Of a stretch of DNA of 64,000 bases, positions 1 to 8,950 are shown one piece after another (positions within the stretch are counted from its first letter, which is position 1; each line of letters starts with the position of its first letter). Source of the DNA: Lachnospiraceae bacterium (GTDB lineage Bacteria; Bacillota; Clostridia; Lachnospirales; Lachnospiraceae); the NCBI GenBank assembly GCA_017934175.1, contig JAGBKB010000016.1, forward strand, positions 1-64,000, written 5' to 3'. The position numbers were made by a program, and so were the translations under genes. The notes below the pieces were generated by a model. The model was not told where the DNA came from. It worked only from the letters and a program-made list of their open reading frames with translations, and searched no databases.

Positions 1-81
1 GATCCTAAATATTATAATGCTATACAAGCAGAACTAACAGAAGAAGGTAAAATACTTAAACATTTGGGAAAGTTTTACTAA
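1..81 (+). CDS. C-terminal fragment of an unidentified protein
   Basis: An open frame enters from the left edge and ends at a TAA at 79-81, giving 26 residues that finish ...GKILKHLGKFY. It is real coding sequence by its position (a spacer with promoters follows) but is too short to identify. It is separated from the next gene by 145 bases, and no clear intrinsic terminator is seen after it. Confidence 0.5.
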   Translation, partial: DPKYYNAIQAELTEEGKILKHLGKFY

Positions 82-130
82 AAGCCAATTATAAATATAT
101 ATATATTTTGCTATTTTAACCCATAATAAC

Positions 131-197
131 TTGACACTATCTTTACCAATAATCTTATAAAAATTTATTTGTAAATATGCACTAAATATAGTATAAT
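131..197 (+). promoter_or_regulatory. Tandem sigma-A-type promoters for the surface-protein operon
   Basis: The better promoter is TTGTAA at 169-174, a 17-base spacer and TATAAT at 192-197, about 30 bases before the first start codon. A second candidate upstream has a consensus TTGACA at 131-136 with TTATAA at 155-160 (18-base spacer). The downstream one would give a leader of roughly 20 bases carrying the AAAGGA ribosome binding site at about 216-221. Inferred from sequence only. Confidence 0.65.
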
Positions 198-226
198 AAC
201 TAAAAATATATTATAAAGGACGCGCT

Positions 227-1912
227 ATGAAAAAATTTAAGAGTTTTAAGCAAAAATTTAAAAGTTATTGTTTATTGTTTTTTGTTATAATTTATTGCTT
301 TTCTACATTTTCGTATGTAGGATGGTATCGTGAAGGAGATAAGATGACTTATCTTACGAGTGATGGCTACAAAGTTGCCAATGCTTGGAGAGAGTCAGAT
401 GGGATGAAATTTTACCTTGATGAAAATGGGTACGTCCTCTATGATAAAGTATTTTGGTACAATGGTAAAATTTATTATGTAGGACCAAATGGTGCAAAGG
501 TTACAAATAGTTTTGTTGAGGTAACAAGTGACATGATAATTGGTGATGAGATAGCACCAGGATATTTTTATTTTTCTGAAGATGGCTCTGCATATATTAA
601 AAATGGAAGTAACTTTTTAAAAAGTATCAATGGTAAAAAATATGCATTTGATGAATTAGGTCATATAGTTGCAGATTGCTGGTTAAATAAAGATGGTGAT
701 TTAATAGAAAGTAATAATGAAATAATTACTGATGGTATATATCATATTAAACCTGATGGAACCATTCATCAAAATGAGTGGTATGATTACACCAGTGACC
801 CTGGTTCTGATTATGGCATGGAAGAAAGTAATACCATGGCAAGTAGTTATGATGATTTATCTAATCTATGGATGTATTTTAATAGCAAAGGTGAAAAAGT
901 ATATTCATCTGGAGATAGTTATAAGAAAGTTACTTTAAATGGTAAAGAGTATACTTTTGATAATAATGGAATCTTGGTTATGGGATTTCAGAAAAGCAGG
1001 TCTGAACTTGATACTCATCAAGCAAGTAACCCTACTATAACAGATAGAATAAAATTTTATGACAAGTATGAAGGATATCTTGTAAAAAACAAATGGGTGT
1101 ATGATGCTACACCTGAAGCATTTAGTGAAAGTGACTATTATGATGGAAAAGATTATTGGTATTATATAGATGACAGTGGTTCTCTTGTAAAAAACCGTAT
1201 AAAAACTATTGGCAATAATAAATATTCTTTTGATGGTTTTGGAAGACTTAGAAAAGGATTTATATTAGTAGATGGTATCACATTCTATGGTGCAGAATAT
1301 AAATCAGAAGATTTAACAAGAGAAGATTTTATATTTTCAATTCTAGATGGTGGAAGACTTTATGGTTCAGATTTACTTGACTTAAGATATTTTATAGAGG
1401 ATGAAGCAGGGGAAAATGAAGGAAAGATGGCGACTGGCAATATAGAAATAGAACTTGCAGATGGGAAATATGAGTTTAATTTTAGAGATTCTGGTGTTGC
1501 TTATGGAAATAAAAATGAACTTAAGTTCTTTAAGAATACTTATTATAAAAATGGTATAAAGTTTATTCCTTGGGAAGACACAAGATATGGTATAGTAAAA
1601 GTTTCTGATACTGAGTATAGAGTTATTAATTCAAGCGGTAAATTAGTTACTGGAAGAAAAAAAGTTATAAAGGATGATTATGAAAATTATATAATCATTT
1701 TAAACGATAAACTTGCAGCATATATAGTGCAGCCTTCAAGAAAAGTAAAACTTAGATGGAAGACATTTAATAATATAACTGGATATTACTACTATGATAT
1801 GGACTATGAGAAAAAGAGATATACAGGACTTGCAGTTGCATCTGGAACTACTTGTCCAACTGCAGACGAGATTTCGGATATTCCTAATGATATGAAAGTG
1901 AACTTTAGATAA
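227..1912 (+). CDS. Secreted cell-wall-binding-repeat protein, 561 aa
   Basis: The protein starts with a basic stretch and a hydrophobic signal segment (about residues 14-32, cleavage plausible near FSTFS). After this it is almost entirely degenerate repeats of the choline-binding/glucan-binding kind, with W-Y/F-Y aromatic pairs, G-K-x-Y-Y-F and D-x-x-G-x-x turns (for example residues 32-95, 120-160, 225-260, 310-345 and the last 60). No catalytic domain is recognised. Family knowledge says such repeats bind teichoic-acid choline or wall polysaccharide, so a surface or matrix role is inferred. The start is supported by AAAGGA upstream. It is the first gene of a three-gene operon; the next start lies 13 bases downstream. 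Confidence 0.75.
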   Translation: MKKFKSFKQKFKSYCLLFFVIIYCFSTFSYVGWYREGDKMTYLTSDGYKVANAWRESDGMKFYLDENGYVLYDKVFWYNGKIYYVGPNGAKVTNSFVEVTSDMIIGDEIAPGYFYFSEDGSAYIKNGSNFLKSINGKKYAFDELGHIVADCWLNKDGDLIESNNEIITDGIYHIKPDGTIHQNEWYDYTSDPGSDYGMEESNTMASSYDDLSNLWMYFNSKGEKVYSSGDSYKKVTLNGKEYTFDNNGILVMGFQKSRSELDTHQASNPTITDRIKFYDKYEGYLVKNKWVYDATPEAFSESDYYDGKDYWYYIDDSGSLVKNRIKTIGNNKYSFDGFGRLRKGFILVDGITFYGAEYKSEDLTREDFIFSILDGGRLYGSDLLDLRYFIEDEAGENEGKMATGNIEIELADGKYEFNFRDSGVAYGNKNELKFFKNTYYKNGIKFIPWEDTRYGIVKVSDTEYRVINSSGKLVTGRKKVIKDDYENYIIILNDKLAAYIVQPSRKVKLRWKTFNNITGYYYYDMDYEKKRYTGLAVASGTTCPTADEISDIPNDMKVNFR

Positions 1913-1925
1913 TTGGAGGGCAAAT

Positions 1926-4900
1926 ATGAATAAGGAAAATAATAATTTTAAAACAACTAAAAGTATTAAACTTCTAACTAAAAAGATTAATAGTAAATTA
2001 TCTGTTCTGTTAGTTCTTTCTATGGTACTTACTATGGTGATGCCACATATAAGTATACTATCTTTTGATGCACCAAACATTACATATGCTGATGGGACAG
2101 AACTTCAATCAGAGTTTTTCCCAACTGAAGATAAAAAATCAAATACAACAGTAGTTAATTGGAAAAATAATAGTACAATAGACTTTAAGGGGAAGAAGAC
2201 ATCAACAGATAATTATAGTTCAGGTTTTAAAACAACATTTTCAGATGGTGGATATAGAGTCAATTTTAATGTAAATACTGTTGCTATGCCCGATAATGGG
2301 CCTCCAGCATCGGGAGGACAAAGTGGTACATTTGATCAAGGCAATGGTGGAGTATATACATTAGGAGATGTGGAATTCAAAGTTATAACACAAGCAAGCC
2401 CTAATAAGAAATATGTTTTTATGGACTTATATGCTTATAACAAAGCGAATATAAATAAATATGTTGCTTTAAGATTTTCTTCTGATACTCAAATTACAAA
2501 CAACGATTATGCAAGAGTTGTTGTTAATAGAGAAGATCAAATATTTCATGTTGTAAATGATAATTTACATAGTAATACCACATGTGATTATGTTTCATTT
2601 GATATTATTGCTCATGATGATGATTATCATTTAGATCCATTTAATGTTGCATTAGCTTGTTACTATGGGTCAAGAGATTATGATAATTATTGTTGGAGAG
2701 CATATGAAGAATATACATGTAATACTAGCGGATATGACCAAAGAAAAACTGATGGAACTTATGATTCTGGCGTATCATTTGGATGGAAAAATATAGAAGT
2801 AAGACCTTATGAAATCGTACATAGAAGAGTTGCATTTATGGCAAGGACTGCTACATATTATGTAAATGCAACGAATGGAAAAGATAATCCAGGATCAGCT
2901 GAGGATGGTAGCTGGCCAGCATGGCATTCTGGTGATTTACCACCTTCTCAACCTGGTGCATTTGATAAACCATTTAAAACTATTCAAAAAGCACTAGATG
3001 TAATTGGTAACAAAAAAGCTTTTATATGTTTGCAAACTGATTGTACTTTGCCAGATGATGTAGATTTTAATAATTCAAATAAGGATATTACTATACAAAG
3101 TGCAGATATTGGAATGAATGCGAGAAAGAATACACAAAAGTTTACTTTAACTTGTAATAATTCAAAAATCACAGTAAGAGATGGACGATTAACATTTTCA
3201 GATTTAGTTATATCAAGTAATGGCAATGACAAACAAGATGTTTTTATTGAACAAACTGGAGGATATGTTACATTTAGTAGTGGAACTACATTTAGTGGGT
3301 TCAAAAATTCTAATGGTGCAGCTGTATTGCATACCATAAATGATGGAAGAATTGCTTTATTAGGAACCACTATTAAAGATTGCATTTCAGCTGATAAAGT
3401 TACAATTGTAGATGGTAAACCTGCAACTACAAGTTGTTGTGCTATCACATATGAAGGTTATACAGGGACAGATACTGATTTTGGGTTTGAAATGAGTGGT
3501 AATAACCAAATATGGAATAATGGTGATGAAGATTATGTATATAATGAAACCACAGATACCTGGACAGGAAATAGAAGAAATGTCTATCTTGCTAATGAAA
3601 AGTTTATATGTGTATCTAATTTATTAAAAAATGAAGTTTCAGGAATTGAATCTAAAGTATCTATATCAACCGAAAAATTACCTACTCCATATATAGGAGC
3701 AGTTAAAGCTTCAAATGAAGAAATTATAGTCGTAAAGCCAGCAAGTACTTATCCAAACATTACTGGAATCAACAACTGCCCATTTGAGCAATATTTCTTT
3801 GATGACAGAACTAACTCAAATAATAGAATTGCTATTGCTGAAGGAAAATATACAGGTAGAGCAAAATTTGCTGTTGTAAAGCAACTCGGTAGTAAGATAA
3901 CATTTAAGTATGTAAACGAGAATGGTTCAACCTTACAGGGGATAAGTAGGGAAGCATTACTTGAGCCAGTAGGAAGAGAGTTAACGATAGAGGCGACTCC
4001 ATCAGAGTTAACAGGATATGAGATGGATAGTTGTCAAGTAATAGGCAATGGATTTACGATTAACAATGATAAGACGAGTGAAGATTTTGGAACAGCGACA
4101 GGAACAGTAGGCGCAACAAATGTAGAGATAAGGTATATATATAAAGCAAAGAATGTATCATATAGTTTTGTAACAAATGGAGGAACCCCGGAGAATATAC
4201 CAGCAGTAGAAGGACAAGTAGGAAAGAGGGTAAGTGGAATATTATCGACACTAAAGAAATATGGATATATATTTGCCGGATGGTATGATAATATAACTGA
4301 CCCATATGATACAGGTGATGCAGGAAAGGTAACAAGTTTACCAACAGTATTCCCAAGTGCAGGGAAGTCTTTGTATGCAAAATACAATATAGACCCAAAT
4401 ATAAGTATACCAGTAGCGGAGAGTCATACAAATGCGGATGGTTCAATAATATTCTATGAGACACCAGATAGTGAAGTATTACCACCAGCACCAGCGAAGA
4501 GGAATGTAGAAACAAACATAGGATTTTCATCAAGACAGGTACCTGGATATGTACCAGAGGCAGGAGATTCTACAGTAAATCCAGCAACATACATATATAG
4601 AAGTGCAAATGAGCTTGTTGGAAACTTCACATTAAATACAGGAACAAATCTTGTAGATTTTGCTGGTAGAACACCAGGACAACAGACAACAGTAACATTT
4701 AAGTATAGTGTAGACCCAACGGTTGAATTCTCATTTAAGAGTGAGTATTACAAAGTAAATTCAATGGGAACAAATCCAGAGCCACTTACAATAAATGGTC
4801 AAACATCTGAAGAGTTCAATAATAGTGCAGAAGAGAATATATCATATACACCACCAACAAGGGCTGGATTTAATATAATAAGAGGAGAGATAGCAGAAGG

Positions 4901-7900
4901 TGGTGAAGACATACCTGCCAACTATGTATATAAAGCAACAGGAACATTTGATGAGCATAATAATTATACATTTGATGGAAGGATGCCAAACCAAAATGTA
5001 GTAATAAAATATTATTATCAATCAACATCAAATGATAAAGAGTTTATAATAGACTATAAAGATTTAGATACAAATGATAATAGATATGAGTCAATAATAG
5101 ATTCAATAATAGATGAAAAGAACTATGAAGATAGTATAGAAGCAGATAAGCAAGAGAAGTATGGTTATACATTTGATAGTGCAGAAGTAGCACCTACACT
5201 TGACCCACCGGTAGGAACATTTGATGGAAGTCATCATTTTAGTGGAAATATGCCACTTAACCAAGCAGTAACAGTAACATATAAGTATCACAGAAATGAA
5301 TACTTTAAGAATGTAGTATATAAGCCATCAAATGAGGAAGGTGGAAATATAACAACATTATCAAGTGATGGTTTATCACCAGACTTAACAATGAATGGAA
5401 GCAATGCAGAGACAAAAGTATTATCAGATACACCAGGAACTGGAGATGGATGGACATTTGCTGATTTAAGAACAAGAGAATTGATACCAAATGTAACAGT
5501 ATCAGACTCAACACTTTATGCATCTGATACATTCTTTGTAGATAAGAATGGTAATGGAACATATGAAGATGGAACAGATAGAATGCTTACAGATGACTCA
5601 AAGTTTACAACGGCTGATATAGTAGGAGGAGTTATCACAATAGTTCCACATGTTCGTGTGTTATTTGAGAACATAACAATAAGTTTCACATCAGATGGTA
5701 ATGTACCAATAAATACAACTGGAATACAAACAAATTATAGAAGTATAGACACTTGGCAAGATGCAATAAATAATGGAATCCCAGCAACAACTGGAGGATA
5801 TTACTATGTATTTGATGCATGGTATTTAAACAATGTAGCAGTGCAAGCAAGTGATTTATTGGTAAACGGAGGCACATATGTGGCGAAGTTTAAGAAAGAT
5901 ACATCGATGGCAGATGCACCAAAGAAAGTGTTGTTTAATGCAACTATAGATAATGCAGGAAATGGACAAATAAATGTGCGTGATGCACATACAGGCTATG
6001 GCTATATATTAGCCGACACTAATAATGTAATAAAAGCAAAAGTATTAGCAACAGGAACAACATTTGCATATACACATGATATAGATGGAGTAGATGTAAA
6101 TACAAAATATCATTTATATGAAGTAAAGATAGATAATGTAGTTACATATGATTCATTTAATATAGGTGATAACACAAGTGGTATAGATGGTGCTCATATA
6201 AGTGAAGTCAGTGTATGTTATGTCCCAGCAGTAATAAAGAATTATACAGTATCAGTAGACATGAGTACATATACAAGTGGAAGTCCAAATGTAGCAAAAG
6301 TAAATATAAAACCAACATCAGTAGATTATGAGTATGCAATCTATGATGGAACAACTATCGCTACAGGAACTGAATGGCAAGTAGGAGAAGTAAACGGCAT
6401 AACATTTGAAGGATTAGCACCAGGAAAGACATATAAAGTAGTAACAAAGAAACATACAACAGGAGAAATAACAGCCACTCAAGGAACAAACATATATCTT
6501 GATACACTATATAATTTAACAGCCAACTCATATGTAGTGACAGTAATAAATGGAACAGCAGATGGCGAAAATACAAGAATAGTTGAGAGTGGAACACAGG
6601 TTAATATATCATCAAGCACAACTGGTGATGATTTTGATAGGTGGTTAGTATTAAGTGGTGGAGCAAATATAGCAAATGCGACAAGTGAAACCACAACATT
6701 TACGATGCCATCAAGTAATGTAATAGTAATGGCAAAGAAGAGAGTTGCTGATGGAACAAATATAACAGTAACTAGTGCTCAATATGGAACAAATGATTAT
6801 AGTGTATATATGGATTCATCAGACATCAATAGTATAATAGGTACACTTGCAGGAGATGCAGAGAGATATTTAGCAAATCATAACTTTAACATAAGATACA
6901 ATGTCACATACAATAAGAACATATTGACATTTGAAGAGCAAGGACAACTTGAAACTGCTCTTGGAAGTGCCGCAAGAGGAGCAATCGCAATAGATGTAGA
7001 TGTAGATAGATATCTTGATGGCAAGAGAGTAGATTCAAATGCCTTTATAGATCCACCAGCAACACTCACAGGTTCAAGCCTAATGGGAGCAGGCGGAGTG
7101 GAAGATATAACTAATTTATTTGGAGCGGAAGTATTTGAACACGCTCCAGGATTAGAGTCATATCTAAATGGAGAAATAAGTGAGCCAACAACTGTAGGAA
7201 ATGAAGCAGAAGAAACAACTAATGAAACAGAGGCAGAAGAGGAAGAAACTACTATCAATAGTGAGACAACAGAGAGTAATGAAACAACAACAGAAGGTAG
7301 TGAAACTACAGTTAATAATGAGACAACAGTTAATAGTGAAACAACAATAGAAAGTAGTGAAGAGACAACTATTGATAGTGAACCAACAACTAATAGTGAA
7401 GAAACTACTACTATTGAAGATACAACTGTAAATGCACCAACAGATGCAAATGAGACCACTGTAGAAGAGACAGAACCAGAAGAAGAAGAAACAGTAAGTG
7501 GCTTTACAGGAAGTATGAATCTTGTAGAGGAAACTATTAACACAAATGAAGATATGAACTATGAAGAATTAGTAGAGAACTTGATGTTATTTGGTTCAAA
7601 CTTTGATAATACATTGACAGTTTATACATATGTAGTATTAAACAAGAATGATTTAAATAATGGAGAGTATAAAGTATATAAAGTAGATGGAGGACTTACA
7701 GAAGTACCATCAGTACTTGCTATATCAGAAGAAGCAGGTAAGAAAGGAATCATAGGATTTAATGCTGAAAAAGGCAAGAGATATATAATAGCATACAATA
7801 GATATAATGATGTAACTATTATAAATGAGAATCCAGGAGTAACAGAATCAATAGCAGGAGCAGTTACAACATTTACTAAGAGAGTAAAATATGGTACTAC

Positions 7901-8939
7901 ATTAGAGTCAGTACCTGCAACTGAATTACCAACAACTGAAGGATATTCATATAATAGAGCAACATATGAAAATGGAGAATATTCATATAAGAGAGCAACA
8001 AAAGAAACATTTAACTTAACTGATGCAATAAATACTCCATTAACGATATATGTAGTATATGATACAGATGCTGCGAATGTAGAAGCACTACTTGCAGATG
8101 CCAATGCAGCAATAGAAAGAGCAAGAAGATTACTTGAAAATTATTTCTTACTAACTACAGAGTATGGAGATATAACTACAAAAGTAAATACATTAGTAAA
8201 TTTAATACAAGATATTAACTCAACAAATGCATCAATACTAACAGCATTACAAGAATTAGAAGGAGTATTAAATACAGTAGAACCAAATCTTGCAACAAGA
8301 GAAGCAAATTATCAACAACAAGATGTAATAAAGAATGTACCATCGTCAAGTCAAGGAAGCAGTAGCCGTGGAGGTGGAGGCGGCGGCGGAGGTGGTGGAG
8401 GAGGCGGTGGTGGCCGCGGAGGAAACTTAACTGCTGCTGCTATTGGTGGACCAGGTGGATTACCTGAAGCATTACCAGGAGCAACTGTTCAAAATGTATC
8501 TAATGTACCAAATGTACCAACAGTACTTACATCAAAGACAGGAATGACAAAAGTAAGTTTCAATGATAATATAAGTTCATTTGTAAAATCAGATGGAAGT
8601 CTTGCAACATCAATGTGGATAGATACAAGTTATGGATGGTATCATGCAAATAGTAGTGGAGCACTTGATGTAGGCTGGAATAAGTTTGGTAATGACTGGT
8701 ATTATTTTGAAGAGAGCAATACCAATAATGGTAAAAACTTAATGAGAACAGGCGTAGTACAGATAACAGAAAATAATAAGTTAAACACATATTATTTATC
8801 AACAAACGGCAATATGTTAGTAGGATATCAATTAATAAATGGCAATATATATTATTTTGACCCAGTTGAAGGAACAATGGCAATAAACAAAACATTACCA
8901 GATGGAAGAACAACAGGGGCAGATGGTATAGTGAAGTAG
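1926..8939 (+). CDS. Giant surface protein with beta-helix, MucBP/InlB-like repeats, polyGly and wall-binding repeats
   Basis: A 2337-residue secreted protein. A long n-region and hydrophobic core (about 22-45) with a likely cut after ITYA form the signal peptide. Residues about 305-560 (YYVNATNG, KPFKTIQKAL) resemble a parallel beta-helix. From about 655 to 1700 there are repeated beta-rich modules of MucBP/InlB style, including MPNQNVVIKYYY-type ends. Residues about 1758-1860 are acidic Thr/Glu/Ser/Asn-rich, and 2048-2120 form a helical FIVAR-like segment. A 15-glycine run at 2149-2163 is followed by choline-binding-like repeats to the C-terminus. No LPXTG signal is seen, so anchoring is probably non-covalent. 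A strong GGAGGG site precedes the start. Codon choice shifts near base 3890. The role (adhesin or matrix) is inferred. Confidence 0.8.
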   Translation: MNKENNNFKTTKSIKLLTKKINSKLSVLLVLSMVLTMVMPHISILSFDAPNITYADGTELQSEFFPTEDKKSNTTVVNWKNNSTIDFKGKKTSTDNYSSGFKTTFSDGGYRVNFNVNTVAMPDNGPPASGGQSGTFDQGNGGVYTLGDVEFKVITQASPNKKYVFMDLYAYNKANINKYVALRFSSDTQITNNDYARVVVNREDQIFHVVNDNLHSNTTCDYVSFDIIAHDDDYHLDPFNVALACYYGSRDYDNYCWRAYEEYTCNTSGYDQRKTDGTYDSGVSFGWKNIEVRPYEIVHRRVAFMARTATYYVNATNGKDNPGSAEDGSWPAWHSGDLPPSQPGAFDKPFKTIQKALDVIGNKKAFICLQTDCTLPDDVDFNNSNKDITIQSADIGMNARKNTQKFTLTCNNSKITVRDGRLTFSDLVISSNGNDKQDVFIEQTGGYVTFSSGTTFSGFKNSNGAAVLHTINDGRIALLGTTIKDCISADKVTIVDGKPATTSCCAITYEGYTGTDTDFGFEMSGNNQIWNNGDEDYVYNETTDTWTGNRRNVYLANEKFICVSNLLKNEVSGIESKVSISTEKLPTPYIGAVKASNEEIIVVKPASTYPNITGINNCPFEQYFFDDRTNSNNRIAIAEGKYTGRAKFAVVKQLGSKITFKYVNENGSTLQGISREALLEPVGRELTIEATPSELTGYEMDSCQVIGNGFTINNDKTSEDFGTATGTVGATNVEIRYIYKAKNVSYSFVTNGGTPENIPAVEGQVGKRVSGILSTLKKYGYIFAGWYDNITDPYDTGDAGKVTSLPTVFPSAGKSLYAKYNIDPNISIPVAESHTNADGSIIFYETPDSEVLPPAPAKRNVETNIGFSSRQVPGYVPEAGDSTVNPATYIYRSANELVGNFTLNTGTNLVDFAGRTPGQQTTVTFKYSVDPTVEFSFKSEYYKVNSMGTNPEPLTINGQTSEEFNNSAEENISYTPPTRAGFNIIRGEIAEGGEDIPANYVYKATGTFDEHNNYTFDGRMPNQNVVIKYYYQSTSNDKEFIIDYKDLDTNDNRYESIIDSIIDEKNYEDSIEADKQEKYGYTFDSAEVAPTLDPPVGTFDGSHHFSGNMPLNQAVTVTYKYHRNEYFKNVVYKPSNEEGGNITTLSSDGLSPDLTMNGSNAETKVLSDTPGTGDGWTFADLRTRELIPNVTVSDSTLYASDTFFVDKNGNGTYEDGTDRMLTDDSKFTTADIVGGVITIVPHVRVLFENITISFTSDGNVPINTTGIQTNYRSIDTWQDAINNGIPATTGGYYYVFDAWYLNNVAVQASDLLVNGGTYVAKFKKDTSMADAPKKVLFNATIDNAGNGQINVRDAHTGYGYILADTNNVIKAKVLATGTTFAYTHDIDGVDVNTKYHLYEVKIDNVVTYDSFNIGDNTSGIDGAHISEVSVCYVPAVIKNYTVSVDMSTYTSGSPNVAKVNIKPTSVDYEYAIYDGTTIATGTEWQVGEVNGITFEGLAPGKTYKVVTKKHTTGEITATQGTNIYLDTLYNLTANSYVVTVINGTADGENTRIVESGTQVNISSSTTGDDFDRWLVLSGGANIANATSETTTFTMPSSNVIVMAKKRVADGTNITVTSAQYGTNDYSVYMDSSDINSIIGTLAGDAERYLANHNFNIRYNVTYNKNILTFEEQGQLETALGSAARGAIAIDVDVDRYLDGKRVDSNAFIDPPATLTGSSLMGAGGVEDITNLFGAEVFEHAPGLESYLNGEISEPTTVGNEAEETTNETEAEEEETTINSETTESNETTTEGSETTVNNETTVNSETTIESSEETTIDSEPTTNSEETTTIEDTTVNAPTDANETTVEETEPEEEETVSGFTGSMNLVEETINTNEDMNYEELVENLMLFGSNFDNTLTVYTYVVLNKNDLNNGEYKVYKVDGGLTEVPSVLAISEEAGKKGIIGFNAEKGKRYIIAYNRYNDVTIINENPGVTESIAGAVTTFTKRVKYGTTLESVPATELPTTEGYSYNRATYENGEYSYKRATKETFNLTDAINTPLTIYVVYDTDAANVEALLADANAAIERARRLLENYFLLTTEYGDITTKVNTLVNLIQDINSTNASILTALQELEGVLNTVEPNLATREANYQQQDVIKNVPSSSQGSSSRGGGGGGGGGGGGGGGRGGNLTAAAIGGPGGLPEALPGATVQNVSNVPNVPTVLTSKTGMTKVSFNDNISSFVKSDGSLATSMWIDTSYGWYHANSSGALDVGWNKFGNDWYYFEESNTNNGKNLMRTGVVQITENNKLNTYYLSTNGNMLVGYQLINGNIYYFDPVEGTMAINKTLPDGRTTGADGIVK
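7200..7500 (+). repeat. Low-complexity Thr/Glu/Ser-rich coding repeat
   Basis: About 100 codons of short degenerate repeats around N-x-E-T-T and S-E-T-T units, strongly acidic, inside the 2337-aa surface protein. The same composition recurs in the N-terminal parts of the 1848-aa (about 9115-9540) and 2825-aa (about 50680-51240) proteins. Such stretches are usually extended, flexible spacers; that function is inferred. They also create long but spurious open frames on the opposite strand. Confidence 0.75.
8370..8414 (+). repeat. Polyglycine run (15 Gly codons)
   Basis: Fifteen consecutive glycine codons, mixed GGA, GGT and GGC with no GGG, bounded by Arg codons at 8367-8369 and 8415-8417 and then two more Gly. 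The run sits between the helical segment and the cell-wall-binding repeats. It is a strong local GC spike in AT-rich DNA. The other two giant proteins carry runs of 15 and 16 at the matching place. Confidence 0.95.
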
Positions 8940-8950
8940 GAGGTGATGAA

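Noticed and set aside
6878..7543. Minus-strand 221-codon frame rich in Val and Ser
   Set aside because: It is the reverse complement of the Thr/Glu/Ser repeat of the 2337-aa gene. Similar mirror frames occur at 9091-9525 and 50970-51326. No ribosome site or family match.
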